Below are positions 7,721 through 16,028 of a stretch of 30,300 nucleotides of DNA, piece by piece. Made by a program: the position numbers and the translations under genes. Below the pieces are notes generated by a model. It ran no database searches, had not been told where the DNA came from, and saw only the letters and a program-made list of their open reading frames with translations. The DNA lies in assembly GCA_035708745.1 (NCBI GenBank), contig DASTFJ010000172.1, forward strand, positions 1 through 30,300, read 5' to 3'. Within the stretch, counting starts at the first letter, position 1. The number at the start of each line of letters is the position of its first letter. This stretch comes from JAMLHN01 sp035708745. Its GTDB lineage: Bacteria > Chloroflexota > Chloroflexia > Thermomicrobiales > UBA6265.

Positions 7721-8485
7721 CTAGTAATGATCCGCAAGATCGGGCGGCGGCTCCGGGAGGTCTTCGCCCGCGGCGCGCGCCTTGAACTCGTCAAGTATGT
7801 ACTTGGTGGCGGTCGCTCCGACCCGACTCACTCCGACGTCCAGCACATCGAGCATCGAATCGAGCGAGCGAATTCCTCCGGCTGCTTTCAGCTGGACATT
7901 CGGCGGCACCGAGGCCCGCATCAGGATCAGATCGGAAATCTTGGCGCCGGACGGCGCGAAACCGGTGCTCGTCTTGACGAAATGCCCTCCGGCAATGGCC
8001 ACGGTTTTCGAGGCGGTCACCGTTTGATCCTCGGTGAGATAGGCATTTTCCAGAATGACCTTGACCAGCGCCCGGTCGTGTGCGGCTTCGACCACGGCCG
8101 CGATATCCGCCTGCACGTATTCGATATTTCCGGACAAGAGCTGGCCGATGTTCAACACCATGTCGAGCTCGACCGCTCCGCTGTCCATCGCCTGGAGCGC
8201 TTCCGCAACCTTGGTGGCGGTGGTATTAGCGCCATGCGGAAAGCCGACCGTGCTGCCAACGCGCACATCGCTGCCGGCCAGCAATCTGGCTGCCAGCAAC
8301 ACATCCGAAGGACGGCAACAGACCGAGGCCACATCGTAGCGAACCGCGAGCTGCAATCCCTCTTCCACCTGCTGCTCGGTCAGCTCGGGTTTCAGAAGGG
8401 AATGGTCGATCGATTTCGCCACTTGCCGGTAGGTATAGCCATTGACGGTTGGCTCCGTTCGATCGACGGTGGCCTCGCTCCTCAT
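7721..8485 (-). CDS. deoC: Deoxyribose-phosphate aldolase (DeoC family)
   Basis: A 254-residue class I aldolase. The Schiff-base lysine is Lys171 in HFVKTSTGF, the proton-relay lysine is Lys200 in QLKAAGGIRS, and the conserved acid is Asp108 in ELDMVLNIG. SIDHSLLKP (25-33) is the usual N-terminal family signature. The known reaction splits 2-deoxyribose 5-phosphate into glyceraldehyde 3-phosphate and acetaldehyde. The ATG at 8485 shares one base with the TGA of the GntR gene (TGATG), so regulator and aldolase are translationally coupled. No nucleoside phosphorylase, phosphopentomutase or ribokinase is adjacent, so it may serve a sugar pathway with a deoxy-sugar phosphate intermediate rather than nucleoside salvage. 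Confidence 0.88.
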   Translation of the reverse strand: MRSEATVDRTEPTVNGYTYRQVAKSIDHSLLKPELTEQQVEEGLQLAVRYDVASVCCRPSDVLLAARLLAGSDVRVGSTVGFPHGANTTATKVAEALQAMDSGAVELDMVLNIGQLLSGNIEYVQADIAAVVEAAHDRALVKVILENAYLTEDQTVTASKTVAIAGGHFVKTSTGFAPSGAKISDLILMRASVPPNVQLKAAGGIRSLDSMLDVLDVGVSRVGATATKYILDEFKARAAGEDLPEPPPDLADHY

Positions 8486-9300
8486 CAAACTGCCTCCACT
8501 GGATTCGAAAGCGGCCGGTGCACCAAATCGATCCCGGCCTCACCGGAGGGATTTTCCACCCGATAGACGCACCGGTCCGGCCGCACATATTCGTCGGTAA
8601 TTTCGAGCGGAACGTCGCCGACGGTGCGGGCCAGCCGCCGCATCAGCAGCAGCGGCGCGCCAGCGTCGACCTCCAGCAGCTTCGCCACCTCATCCGCCGC
8701 TGCCACGGCTTCGATCGTATCGCTCGAGTACTGGGCGGGCACGCTACAGATGGTGGTTAGAAAATCGTAGAGCGATCCGGTCAGATCGGCCGACGCGAGC
8801 TGCGGACAGATCCGCACGGGTATGTGCGTATAGTCGACCATCACCGGCTCGTCATCGATCAACCGCAGTCGTACCAGATCGTAAATCGACTCCCCCGGCT
8901 CGATCTGCAGCAACGTGGCCTGCGCCGAATTTGCAGGGACGATTCGCTGCCGCACCACGCGCGTGCTCGGCTGCGCCCCCTGGCGTTGCACGATATCCCG
9001 GAATGAGGAATGACCGGTGAGCGCCCGCATGATGCGGGAATCGCCGACGAACGTGCCACGGCCGTGGTCACGGCGTAGCATTCCCTCATGCACCAGCTCG
9101 GCAATCGCCTGGCGCACGGTCATCCGGCTCAAACCGGTGAGCTGCATGAGCTGCCGTTCGGACGGAATCGGCCGGTCCTTGGGCCATCCTTCCAGCAAGG
9201 TGTCACGCAGCCGGTCACGGAGCTGCCGGTACAACGGCTCCGGATCGGCTGGATCCAACGGTCCCAGCTCGAACGATTGGACATCGTCGTCGAATATCAC
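8485..9300 (-). CDS. GntR-family transcriptional regulator (HutC/UTRA type)
   Basis: About 271 residues. An N-terminal winged helix-turn-helix (PLYRQLRDRLRDTLLEG through PSERQLMQLTGLSRMTVRQA and GRGTFV) is followed by a UTRA ligand-binding domain (about 95-260, with LLQIEPGESIYDLVRLRLIDDEPVM as its first strand region split across the fold). HutC-type GntR proteins bind small effectors, often phosphosugars or amino acids, and leave the operator. I chose the GTG at 9300 with GAGG about 6 bases upstream; a GTG at 9315 and a TTG at 9381 are alternatives. It leads the sugar catabolic locus, overlaps deoC by one base, and so probably controls genes 8485 down to 2484 and itself. Confidence 0.85.
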   Translation of the reverse strand: MIFDDDVQSFELGPLDPADPEPLYRQLRDRLRDTLLEGWPKDRPIPSERQLMQLTGLSRMTVRQAIAELVHEGMLRRDHGRGTFVGDSRIMRALTGHSSFRDIVQRQGAQPSTRVVRQRIVPANSAQATLLQIEPGESIYDLVRLRLIDDEPVMVDYTHIPVRICPQLASADLTGSLYDFLTTICSVPAQYSSDTIEAVAAADEVAKLLEVDAGAPLLLMRRLARTVGDVPLEITDEYVRPDRCVYRVENPSGEAGIDLVHRPLSNPVEAV

Positions 9301-9352
9301 CGTACCCTCGCTCACTTCCCCCTTTGGCAAGGTCCGATGCAATGGTCGCCCC

Positions 9353-9402
9353 TCGAGTCTCGAATGTCCGGTCGAAGCCAACGCCGGGCGGGAATTCGAG
9401 AC
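9353..9402. promoter_or_regulatory. Candidate GntR operator
   Basis: In the gap between the GntR gene and the divergent gene at 9449, TCGAGtCTCGA (9353-9363) is a perfect 5+1+5 palindrome. GTCTCGAAT (9357-9365) recurs inverted as ATTCGAGAC (9394-9402), 28 bp away. Two related half-site clusters next to an autoregulated GntR gene suit a repressor operator, but no consensus was tested. If the TTG start at 9381 is used, part of this would be coding. Confidence 0.35.
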
Positions 9403-9448
9403 GTGTTGAAACCGGTGGGCGATCTGATCTGGAATTCATTTACTGACT

Positions 9449-10237
9449 ATGCAGCCTATCAAATCCGCCCGCCGTTCCCAAGCCAGGGGTCCAATTTCGC
9501 GATGGGCGATTGCGCTCTGCGCGATCCTTCTGCTAGCGAACGCCGTGATGCTCTGGATGGTACTCGACACCACGTTCGTACGCGGAATCGATCGACTGCC
9601 CGATCGCGCGGCGGCCTCCTGGCGAGTGGGCGTCGCCGATCTGGGTGAAAAGCCACACCTCACCCCAAGCTACCCCGACGCGCCGGTCGAGTTCTGCGAC
9701 GGGGTCAACGAGAGCGACCGGCGGGCGATCACCGATGGCGTCGCCTATCTGCGGGCCACAGAAGACGGCGCGCGCCTCTACGACCTCCTTGTCGAGAACG
9801 GGGTCTGCATTGGCACGAAAGAGCTCGATTTCAATTCCGCCTACGCAACCTCGCGCTGGTCACCGAGCGCCGGGTGGTCCGACAGCGAGATCGTCATTGG
9901 GGAATATTACGTCGACTGGCTCTATCCCGACGTCATCGCCGCCATTCTGGCGCATGAGGCTACCCACATCGAGCGCGCGGTCGATGGCACCGCCTGCTAT
10001 TACGTCGATGCGTGTACGGTGTTGTCCAATGGGGTCGATCTCGAGGAAGAAGTCGTGGCACATGAGGCAGAAGCACAATGGTGGATCGCGGCGTACGGGC
10101 GAGATGGCAAAGACCGGGCGTTTACTGCCGATGCGTCCGAAAACCGCCTGAAAGCCGCCTATCTGCACGGACCGGACGTTTTCCGGGAATTCGTGCGTGA
10201 GATGCGCTCAGACAAGCGCGAGGGAGAAGGCATATGA
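9449..10237 (+). CDS. Membrane-anchored HExxH (zincin-like) protein of unknown family
   Basis: A 262-residue protein with one N-terminal membrane helix (about 19-38) after a short basic stretch, so most of it should lie outside the membrane. AILAHEATHIERA (165-177) contains HEATH, the HExxH zinc-protease signature. A Glu-rich stretch, DLEEEVVAHEAEAQ (197-210), follows 24-37 residues later and could give the third (gluzincin-type) ligand. Cys83, Cys120, Cys183 and Cys189 could form disulfides outside the cell. I do not recognise the family. The ATG at 9449 has no clear ribosome site. Its last four bases (ATGA) overlap the start of the oxidoreductase downstream, so both are co-translated. Peptidase activity is inference. 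Confidence 0.75.
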   Translation: MQPIKSARRSQARGPISRWAIALCAILLLANAVMLWMVLDTTFVRGIDRLPDRAAASWRVGVADLGEKPHLTPSYPDAPVEFCDGVNESDRRAITDGVAYLRATEDGARLYDLLVENGVCIGTKELDFNSAYATSRWSPSAGWSDSEIVIGEYYVDWLYPDVIAAILAHEATHIERAVDGTACYYVDACTVLSNGVDLEEEVVAHEAEAQWWIAAYGRDGKDRAFTADASENRLKAAYLHGPDVFREFVREMRSDKREGEGI

Positions 10238-11214
10238 CGATGCATCCGTGGGTCGAGCGCCACCAGTCGCGCATCGGCATCGCCGTGCAGGGCGGCGCGA
10301 CGTTGACCGATCCCGATCCAACCGGCATCGTCATGCGCGCGGGTCGTTTGACCGAAGAAGTTGGCCTCGACGGATTCTTCATCGGCGATCACCCCGGCAA
10401 TTCGCCCGAAGCGTTTGTCCATCTGGCGGCGCTGGCGCGGGAGACCCGGCAGATCATGCTTGGGTCGATCGTCTTTTGCGTCTACCACCGGCACCCGGTC
10501 ATGTTCGCCCGGCAAATTGCCGATCTGGACCGGCTTAGCGATGGCCGGGCCCTGATCGGGTTAGGCATCGGCTGGAATGCGCCCGAGTTCGCCCGGCTGG
10601 GGATGACCCTGCCGCCGGTGCCGGAGCGGCAGCGGGCGCTGGAGGAATATGTCCAGATCGTGGACGGCGTCTATGGCGATGAGCCGTTTACGTTCGAGGG
10701 CGATACGTTCTCCACCACGGACGCGCTTATCTACCCGCGTCCGGTTCAGCAGCCACGGCCACCGATCGTCATCGCCGGCGCAGGCAAAAAGGTGACCCTG
10801 CGCCAGGTCGCCCGCTTCGCCGATGCGTGCAATTTCGGCGGCAGCTCGAATACCGGCGCGGTCCGCGGCGCCGAAGGAGTCGCGCGGCGATTTGAGGTGC
10901 TGAAACGACATTGCGACGAGATCGGTCGCCCCTACCACGAGATCCTGCGCACGCACTTCACCTCGTGGCTCTTCATGGCAGAGTCCGAACGCGACGTGCA
11001 AGCCAAACGGGAGAAGTACTTTCCCGATGGGTTGACCGAGGAACAGGAACACACCCGCATCTTCGGCACCCCCGATCAGATCGTTGCCTACTGCGCGGAA
11101 CTGGTCGATGCCGGCGTGCAGTACTTCGTCATGCAGACCCAGGACGCCGGCGACACCGAATCGATCGCGCTCCTCGGTCGCGAAGTCGCGCCTCGCGTGC
11201 GGGCATTGCGCTGA
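10234..11214 (+). CDS. LLM-class (luciferase-like) oxidoreductase
   Basis: A 326-residue TIM-barrel flavin- or F420-dependent oxidoreductase of the bacterial luciferase-like family. Typical stretches are GLDGFFIGDHP (44-54), RQIMLGSIVFCVYHRHPVM (72-90), the DRLSDGRALIGLGIGWN motif (99-115) and RPPIVIAGAGKKV (174-186). The DRLSDGR/GLGIGW pattern is common in F420-dependent members. The ATG at 10234 has AGGGAGAAGG just upstream and overlaps the preceding gene by four bases. Substrate and cofactor cannot be read from the sequence; F420 use would agree with a Chloroflexota host. Confidence 0.88.
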   Translation: MTMHPWVERHQSRIGIAVQGGATLTDPDPTGIVMRAGRLTEEVGLDGFFIGDHPGNSPEAFVHLAALARETRQIMLGSIVFCVYHRHPVMFARQIADLDRLSDGRALIGLGIGWNAPEFARLGMTLPPVPERQRALEEYVQIVDGVYGDEPFTFEGDTFSTTDALIYPRPVQQPRPPIVIAGAGKKVTLRQVARFADACNFGGSSNTGAVRGAEGVARRFEVLKRHCDEIGRPYHEILRTHFTSWLFMAESERDVQAKREKYFPDGLTEEQEHTRIFGTPDQIVAYCAELVDAGVQYFVMQTQDAGDTESIALLGREVAPRVRALR

Positions 11215-11286
11215 GAGCCGCTCGGCAACGAGTGCATCGGACCGTTCCCGCGCCGGCGCAACCCGCTCGCGCCTGCTCTCCGTTTC

Positions 11287-12087
11287 CTATTTGGGGGCCA
11301 GATCGATCTCGAAGAGGGTCGGCCAGAATTTGCCCGTGACGAAGACGGTTCCGGTCTCCGGATTCCAGGCGATACCGTTGAGCACGTCGACATTGGGGTT
11401 GGTGGCCGTCACTTCGGCATCGAGCGCCGAGAGGTCGAGCCAGTCGATCACCTCGCCAGTCTGGGGATCGATGCGGGCAATCAGATTGGTGCGCCAGACA
11501 TTGGCCCAGATCACGCCGTCGATGTATTCGAGCTCGTTGAGGTCGGCGATGGGCTGATCGCCATCGACGACCGAGATCGTGCGCGTCACCTCGAAGGTCG
11601 CCGGATCGCGATAGACGATCTTGTCGGAGCCATTGCTCATGATGAGCGAGGTCCCGTCGGTCGTCAGTCCCCAGCCCTGGCCCTCGTAGGTGAATGTCCC
11701 CGTCTGCTCGAAGGTGTCGCGGTCGTACACATGAGCGATCTGCGACTGCCAGGTGAGCTGATAGATCGTGTCGCCGAGAACCACGATGCCTTCGCCGAAT
11801 TCGGAGGTATCGCTCAACGTGTGCGATTCGAGCACCGTTCCGGACGCCAAATCCACCAGCCGAAGTTGCGATTGCTGCTCGAGCCCGGTGCCCTCATAGA
11901 GCTGGCCGTCGATGTAGACCAGTCCTTCGGTAAACGCGGTGACATCGTGCGGATAGCGCGCGACGACCGTGAAATCGCCCATTGGCGCTACCGGCGTCAA
12001 CCCCGGCCGTTGCGCGCCGGCCCCAGCGAGGCCGGCGACGCAGATCAGACACAGGACGAGCGCGAATACTCCGCGAATAGGAACCAC
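11287..12087 (-). CDS. Secreted glutaminyl-peptide cyclotransferase (beta-propeller type)
   Basis: A 266-residue protein beginning with a hydrophobic signal sequence (about 5-25, followed by AGAGAQ, a plausible cleavage site). The rest matches the plant/bacterial five-bladed beta-propeller glutaminyl cyclases: FTEGLVYIDGQLYEGTGL (52-69, active-site Glu54), FGEGIVVLGDTIYQLTW, GWGLTTDG, LNELEYIDGVIWANVW and the C-terminal LNGIAWNPETGTVFVTGKFWP. The enzyme converts N-terminal Gln to pyroglutamate on exported peptides or proteins. The start is the GTG at 12087. It follows ftsH by only 9 bp on the same strand, so the two are probably co-transcribed, an association I do not know from other bacteria. 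Confidence 0.87.
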   Translation of the reverse strand: MVPIRGVFALVLCLICVAGLAGAGAQRPGLTPVAPMGDFTVVARYPHDVTAFTEGLVYIDGQLYEGTGLEQQSQLRLVDLASGTVLESHTLSDTSEFGEGIVVLGDTIYQLTWQSQIAHVYDRDTFEQTGTFTYEGQGWGLTTDGTSLIMSNGSDKIVYRDPATFEVTRTISVVDGDQPIADLNELEYIDGVIWANVWRTNLIARIDPQTGEVIDWLDLSALDAEVTATNPNVDVLNGIAWNPETGTVFVTGKFWPTLFEIDLAPK

Positions 12088-12096
12088 GATCGTTGC

Positions 12097-14166
12097 TTAT
12101 TCGGTCGCGCCGATGGGCGAGCCGTTGAGATCGACCGGTGTGCGCTGCTCTTCGATGGCACCGTCGAGTGAAATCGGCGCGTCGGGGGTTCCGCCCGGGC
12201 GCGGCCCGAGGATCGCGGTGACCTCGGCGGCGTCCAGCGTTTCCTTTTCGAGCAGCGCTTCGACGAGCAGCTCCAGCTTGTCCCGATTGTTGGTGACCAT
12301 GCTGCTTGCGCGCCCGAGCGCTTGCTCGACGATATCCCGCACCGCCATGTCGAGCCGGGTCGCGGTGGCGTCCGAGAAGGCTTTCTCCTGCACGATCTCA
12401 CGACCGAGGAAGACGTGCTCCTCACCGGTACCGAGATAAACCGGGCCGACTTCGTCGCTCATACCCCAGAGACCGACCATGCGGCGCGCCAGCGCGGTCG
12501 CCTGCTTGAGATCGCTCTCGGCGCCGGTCGTGATCTCATCGAAGGTCACTACCTCAGCAGCCCGGCCCCCCAGCGCGGTATCGAGCCGGCCCAGAAGATA
12601 CGTCTTGGAAACGTTGTAGCGGTCCTCTTCCGGCGACTGGATGGCGACACCAAGCGCGCGGCCGCGCGGCACGATGCTGACCTTGCGCAACGGATCGGTG
12701 CCCGGCGTCAGATGCGCCACCAGGGCATGCCCGCCTTCGTGGTAGGCGACGACCTTGCGCTCCTCCTCGTTCATGATGCCGGCGCGGACCGTGCCGAGCA
12801 GCACCTTGTCCAGCGCGTCTTCGAAATCACTGCTGTCGATCAGCTTCTTGTTACGGCGGGCGGCGGTCAGCGCTGCCTCGTTGACCAGATTCGAGAGATC
12901 GGCGCCGGAGAAGCCAGTCGTTCCCCGTGCCAGGCTGGAGATATCGACATCGGCCGCCAGCGGAATACCGCGGCTGTGGATCTTGAGAATCGATTCGCGA
13001 CCGGAGCGGTCGGGCAATCCGATGGTGACCTGCCGGTCGAAACGGCCCGGGCGCAACAGGGCCGGGTCGAGCACATCGGGACGGTTGGTGGCCGCCATGA
13101 TGATGACTTCCTGATTGGTGTCGAACCCGTCCATCTCGACGAGCAGCTGGTTGAGCGTCTGCTCGCGCTCATCGTTAGAGCCGCCCAAACCGGCAAAGCG
13201 CTGGCGGCCGACCGCATCGAGCTCGTCGATGAAGATAATGGCTGGCGAGTTCGCCTTGGCCTTCTCGAAGAGATCGCGCACGCGGCTGGCGCCCACACCG
13301 ACGAACATTTCGACGAATTCCGAGGCGGAGATGCTGAAGAATGGCACCCCGGCTTCGCCAGCCACCGCGCGGGCCATCAGTGTCTTACCGGTCCCTGGAG
13401 GACCGACCAGCAGCACGCCACGCGGCAAGCGCGCGCCCAGCTGATGATATTTGGCGGGATTGCGCAGGAAGTCGACCACCTCGGTCAGCTCGCGCTTGGC
13501 TTCTTCTTCGCCGGCCACATCGGCAAACGTCACCTGCGGCCGTTCGGGGTCGTGTTGTCGTGCGCGGCTGCGGCCGAAGCCGAAGACGTTTTGCTGGCCG
13601 CGCGTCATCTGGCGGCCCATGAAGAGGATGAGCCCCAGGAAGAGCAGGATCGGCAGGAAGCTGACCAGCAGTCCGGTCCAGAGCGAGCTCGATGGCTGTT
13701 CGCCATTGACCACCACATCCTGGGCGGCAAGCTGATCCATGAGCTGCTGATTGTTGGTCTGCACGACCGGCGGGATGGTGGCCTTGAGTTGATCGGTTTC
13801 GACCGTGCCGGATCCACCGGCGGTCTCGATGACCGCATCGGTCTCGTTCCAATTGACGCTCTTTTCGAGGTCGACCTGGATGGAGGTATCCGTGATGGTC
13901 GCTTCTTTGACATTGCCGGCGTCGATCTGGGCAGTCACCACCGAATACGGCACCGAGGTGATGCTGGAATCGTCGCGGGGCACGAAGTTCTGGTAGAGAT
14001 ACCAGCCGATCAGCGCCAGAATGAGGACGCCGATCAGCCAGCTTGGCACGCGCGGGCGCGACTGGCCGGGCTCACCGTTTGGGCCCTCTTTGTCGCCATT
14101 GCGGTTCCAGACCCGGTCGATCCAGCTTTTCTGGTCCTTACCGTTTTTTCCTGAGTTGTCTTGCAT
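12097..14166 (-). CDS. ftsH: ATP-dependent zinc metalloprotease FtsH
   Basis: A 689-residue membrane AAA+ protease that degrades misfolded membrane proteins and regulators as a hexamer. Two N-terminal membrane helices (WLIGVLILALIGWYLY near 43-58 and LWTGLLVSFLPILLFLGLIL) flank an external domain of about 100 residues. Then come Walker A GPPGTGKT (255-262), Walker B IIFIDELDA, the second region of homology ATNRPDVLDPALLRPGRFDR, and the M41 zinc motif HEGGH (476-480). Length is slightly above the usual 600-650 because of a longer polar N-terminus. I chose the ATG at 14166 (MQDNSGKNG); upstream extensions have no ribosome site. Its stop is 9 bp from the glutaminyl cyclase start. Confidence 0.95.
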   Translation of the reverse strand: MQDNSGKNGKDQKSWIDRVWNRNGDKEGPNGEPGQSRPRVPSWLIGVLILALIGWYLYQNFVPRDDSSITSVPYSVVTAQIDAGNVKEATITDTSIQVDLEKSVNWNETDAVIETAGGSGTVETDQLKATIPPVVQTNNQQLMDQLAAQDVVVNGEQPSSSLWTGLLVSFLPILLFLGLILFMGRQMTRGQQNVFGFGRSRARQHDPERPQVTFADVAGEEEAKRELTEVVDFLRNPAKYHQLGARLPRGVLLVGPPGTGKTLMARAVAGEAGVPFFSISASEFVEMFVGVGASRVRDLFEKAKANSPAIIFIDELDAVGRQRFAGLGGSNDEREQTLNQLLVEMDGFDTNQEVIIMAATNRPDVLDPALLRPGRFDRQVTIGLPDRSGRESILKIHSRGIPLAADVDISSLARGTTGFSGADLSNLVNEAALTAARRNKKLIDSSDFEDALDKVLLGTVRAGIMNEEERKVVAYHEGGHALVAHLTPGTDPLRKVSIVPRGRALGVAIQSPEEDRYNVSKTYLLGRLDTALGGRAAEVVTFDEITTGAESDLKQATALARRMVGLWGMSDEVGPVYLGTGEEHVFLGREIVQEKAFSDATATRLDMAVRDIVEQALGRASSMVTNNRDKLELLVEALLEKETLDAAEVTAILGPRPGGTPDAPISLDGAIEEQRTPVDLNGSPIGATE

Positions 14167-14341
14167 CGAGTGAATCCATTGTGAAGGCGAACGGGGGATC
14201 ATCGAAGCGAGGTGCGGCGGGCGCAAATCGCGCCTTCCCGGAGTGCACGTACCTCGCGACGTCGAACGACAGAGCCGATCGACGCGTTCGTTCCGCGATG
14301 CCGGCTTCGATTCAAGGAAGACGTCATCTATCAGAACCGCA

Positions 14342-14347
14342 AGTATA
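14342..14347 (-). promoter_or_regulatory. Candidate -10 box upstream of ftsH
   Basis: On the minus strand 14347-14342 reads TATACT within TATATACTTG, a near-consensus -10 in otherwise GC-rich DNA, about 175 bases ahead of the ftsH ATG and just past the stop of the 111-residue gene. No good -35 hexamer is visible. The remaining leader (14167-14341) shows no gene I can support. Confidence 0.3.
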
Positions 14348-14386
14348 TACGGCTGTGACCGCTTCACCTAGCCCGCGTGGACGGCT

Positions 14387-14722
14387 TCAGCCTTCGGTCA
14401 GTCGCCACAAGCCCGGCACCGCCCACGGATCGTCCTCCCCGTGCGCGAATCCGACCCATTCGACCTTGCCGGACGCCCGCATCGCCGCCGGTATGACCTG
14501 CCCGTGGATCACCATTTTGGCGTGGTTGGGCGCTTCTCCCCATTCCGCCAGCGCCTGCTGGTAGGCCAGCTCGGTTTGCGGGTCGAGGTGCATCACCTCG
14601 ATGAACTGGGTGGTGGTGAACTCGTCCGCCTCGACCCGTTCCAGCAGCGAGCGGATATAAGGGGTGAGGAAGACGATCAGCTCGTCGACCTTGTCATTCG
14701 AAATCTGCCGGCGCTCGCGCAT
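14387..14722 (-). CDS. Hypothetical protein, 111 residues
   Basis: I do not recognise this small soluble protein. The N-terminal half is helical and acidic (NDKVDELIVFLTPYIRSLLERVEADEF, here noted as residues 9-35); the C-terminal half has a mixed pattern ending WVGFAHGEDDPWAVPGLWRL. No membrane helix, signal or cysteine is seen. The ATG at 14722 is preferred because GAGGA lies 9 bases upstream; an ATG at 14752 has no ribosome site. The amino-acid pattern is normal for a real protein, while the very long reading frame extending upstream on this strand is only a shadow of the FAD oxidoreductase. Its start lies 63 bp from that divergent gene. Confidence 0.6.
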   Translation of the reverse strand: MRERRQISNDKVDELIVFLTPYIRSLLERVEADEFTTTQFIEVMHLDPQTELAYQQALAEWGEAPNHAKMVIHGQVIPAAMRASGKVEWVGFAHGEDDPWAVPGLWRLTEG

Positions 14723-14785
14723 CAACTCATGTCCTCGATCGACGAATAGCATACGGGCCGTAGAATCCGCAGCGGAGGTGACAGC

Positions 14786-16009
14786 ATGACATTCGAACGC
14801 GGTTCTTCCGCTTTGCCGGCCACCGCTGAAGTGGTCATCATCGGCGCGGGCGTCAACGGACTCTCGACCGCCTACCAGCTTACCCGCAAGGGAATCCGCC
14901 CGGTGGTGCTGGAACGCAGCCATATCGGCGCGGGCGCCACCGGCAAATCCGGCGCGCTGGTGCGGGCGCATTACACCAACGCGCAAGAGACCCAGCTCGC
15001 CCTGGCGAGCATGCGCATCTTCCGCGGTTGGGCCGAGCAGGTCGGCGCCGGCGATCCGGGATTGGAACCGGTCGGGTTTCTCCGATTGGTGGCTCCGGGC
15101 GATGAAGCGGCGCTTCGCGCGAACGTGGCGATGCAGCGCGAGCTCGGCAGCGACACGATGCTGGTCACGCCGGACGAGATCGCCTTCATCGAGCCGTTCA
15201 TCCGCACCGACGACATCACCATCGCCGCCTACGAACCCAATTCCGGTTTTGCCGATTCGAATGCCACCGCGTTCGGGTTCGCCCAGGCGGCGGTCAAGCG
15301 CGGCGCGACGATCCATACCGGGGTCGAGGCGACCCGGATCGTGACCGACAAGGGCATGGTGACCGGTGTCGAAACGTCGTCCGGCATCGTCTCCACGCCG
15401 AACGTGCTGATCGCGGCCGGCGCATACGCCAATCTGCTGTTCCGACCCCTCGGGATCGATCTGGGGCTGTTTCCACGGCGCTCGCGCGTCGTCCTCTTCC
15501 GGCATCCCTACGACTTGCCCACCACTCGCCGGCATCGCGTGGTGATCGATTCGGTGAACCGCGCCTGGATTGCGCCGGTAACCCCGAACACGACCTTGAT
15601 CGGCGTCACGATCGGCGACCGGGATGGCGCGGATCCCTCCGAATTCGAGGAATCGGTGGAGCAGTGGTATATCGATGCTGCGCGCGAGACCCTGGCGCGG
15701 CGGTTCCCGGCTTTCGCCAACTCCACCATGCGCGGCGGCTGGACCGGGGTCTATATGCAGAGTCCGGACGGCCACCCGATCATCGACAAGCTCGACCAGT
15801 ATGACGGCTTGTATGTCATGACCGGCGACAGCGGCACGTCGTTCAAAACGTCTCCGGCCATCGGACAAATTTTGGCCGAATGGATCGCCGACGGCGAACC
15901 ACAGCTCATGGACATGACGCCGTTCCGGGCCTCACGTTTCGCCGAAGGCAAACCCTGGGTGGACGAACTCCAGTACGGCGAAACCCCCGAGGAATCGATC
16001 GTCCGGTAG
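14786..16009 (+). CDS. FAD-dependent oxidoreductase, DAO/sarcosine oxidase-like
   Basis: A 407-residue flavoprotein of the D-amino-acid-oxidase superfamily. The dinucleotide-binding site is VVIIGAGVNGLSTAYQL (16-32) followed by VVLERSHIGAGATGKSGALV. GGWTGVYMQSPDGHPIIDKL near 319-338 and GLYVMTGDSGTSFKTSPAIGQ near 343-363 are the second FAD and substrate region of glycine/sarcosine/dimethylglycine oxidase relatives. It would oxidise a secondary or primary amine, such as an N-methyl amino acid. The ATG at 14786 has a strong ribosome site, GGAGGTGA, 5 bases upstream. It stands alone, flanked by minus-strand genes, and is followed by an intergenic inverted repeat. No signal peptide is visible. 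Confidence 0.9.
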   Translation: MTFERGSSALPATAEVVIIGAGVNGLSTAYQLTRKGIRPVVLERSHIGAGATGKSGALVRAHYTNAQETQLALASMRIFRGWAEQVGAGDPGLEPVGFLRLVAPGDEAALRANVAMQRELGSDTMLVTPDEIAFIEPFIRTDDITIAAYEPNSGFADSNATAFGFAQAAVKRGATIHTGVEATRIVTDKGMVTGVETSSGIVSTPNVLIAAGAYANLLFRPLGIDLGLFPRRSRVVLFRHPYDLPTTRRHRVVIDSVNRAWIAPVTPNTTLIGVTIGDRDGADPSEFEESVEQWYIDAARETLARRFPAFANSTMRGGWTGVYMQSPDGHPIIDKLDQYDGLYVMTGDSGTSFKTSPAIGQILAEWIADGEPQLMDMTPFRASRFAEGKPWVDELQYGETPEESIVR

Positions 16010-16028
16010 CCCCCGTCGACCCGACCGT

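Noticed and set aside
12322..14154. 610-codon open frame on the plus strand
   Set aside because: It lies wholly antisense to ftsH, whose motifs are unmistakable; long antisense frames are expected in GC-rich DNA.
14167..14367. N-terminal extension of FtsH
   Set aside because: Extra residues precede the normal FtsH start, are Arg-rich and lack a ribosome site.
14723..15868. Long upstream extension of the 111-residue minus-strand gene
   Set aside because: The extension is antisense to the FAD oxidoreductase and has shadow-like composition; the ATG at 14722 has a ribosome site.
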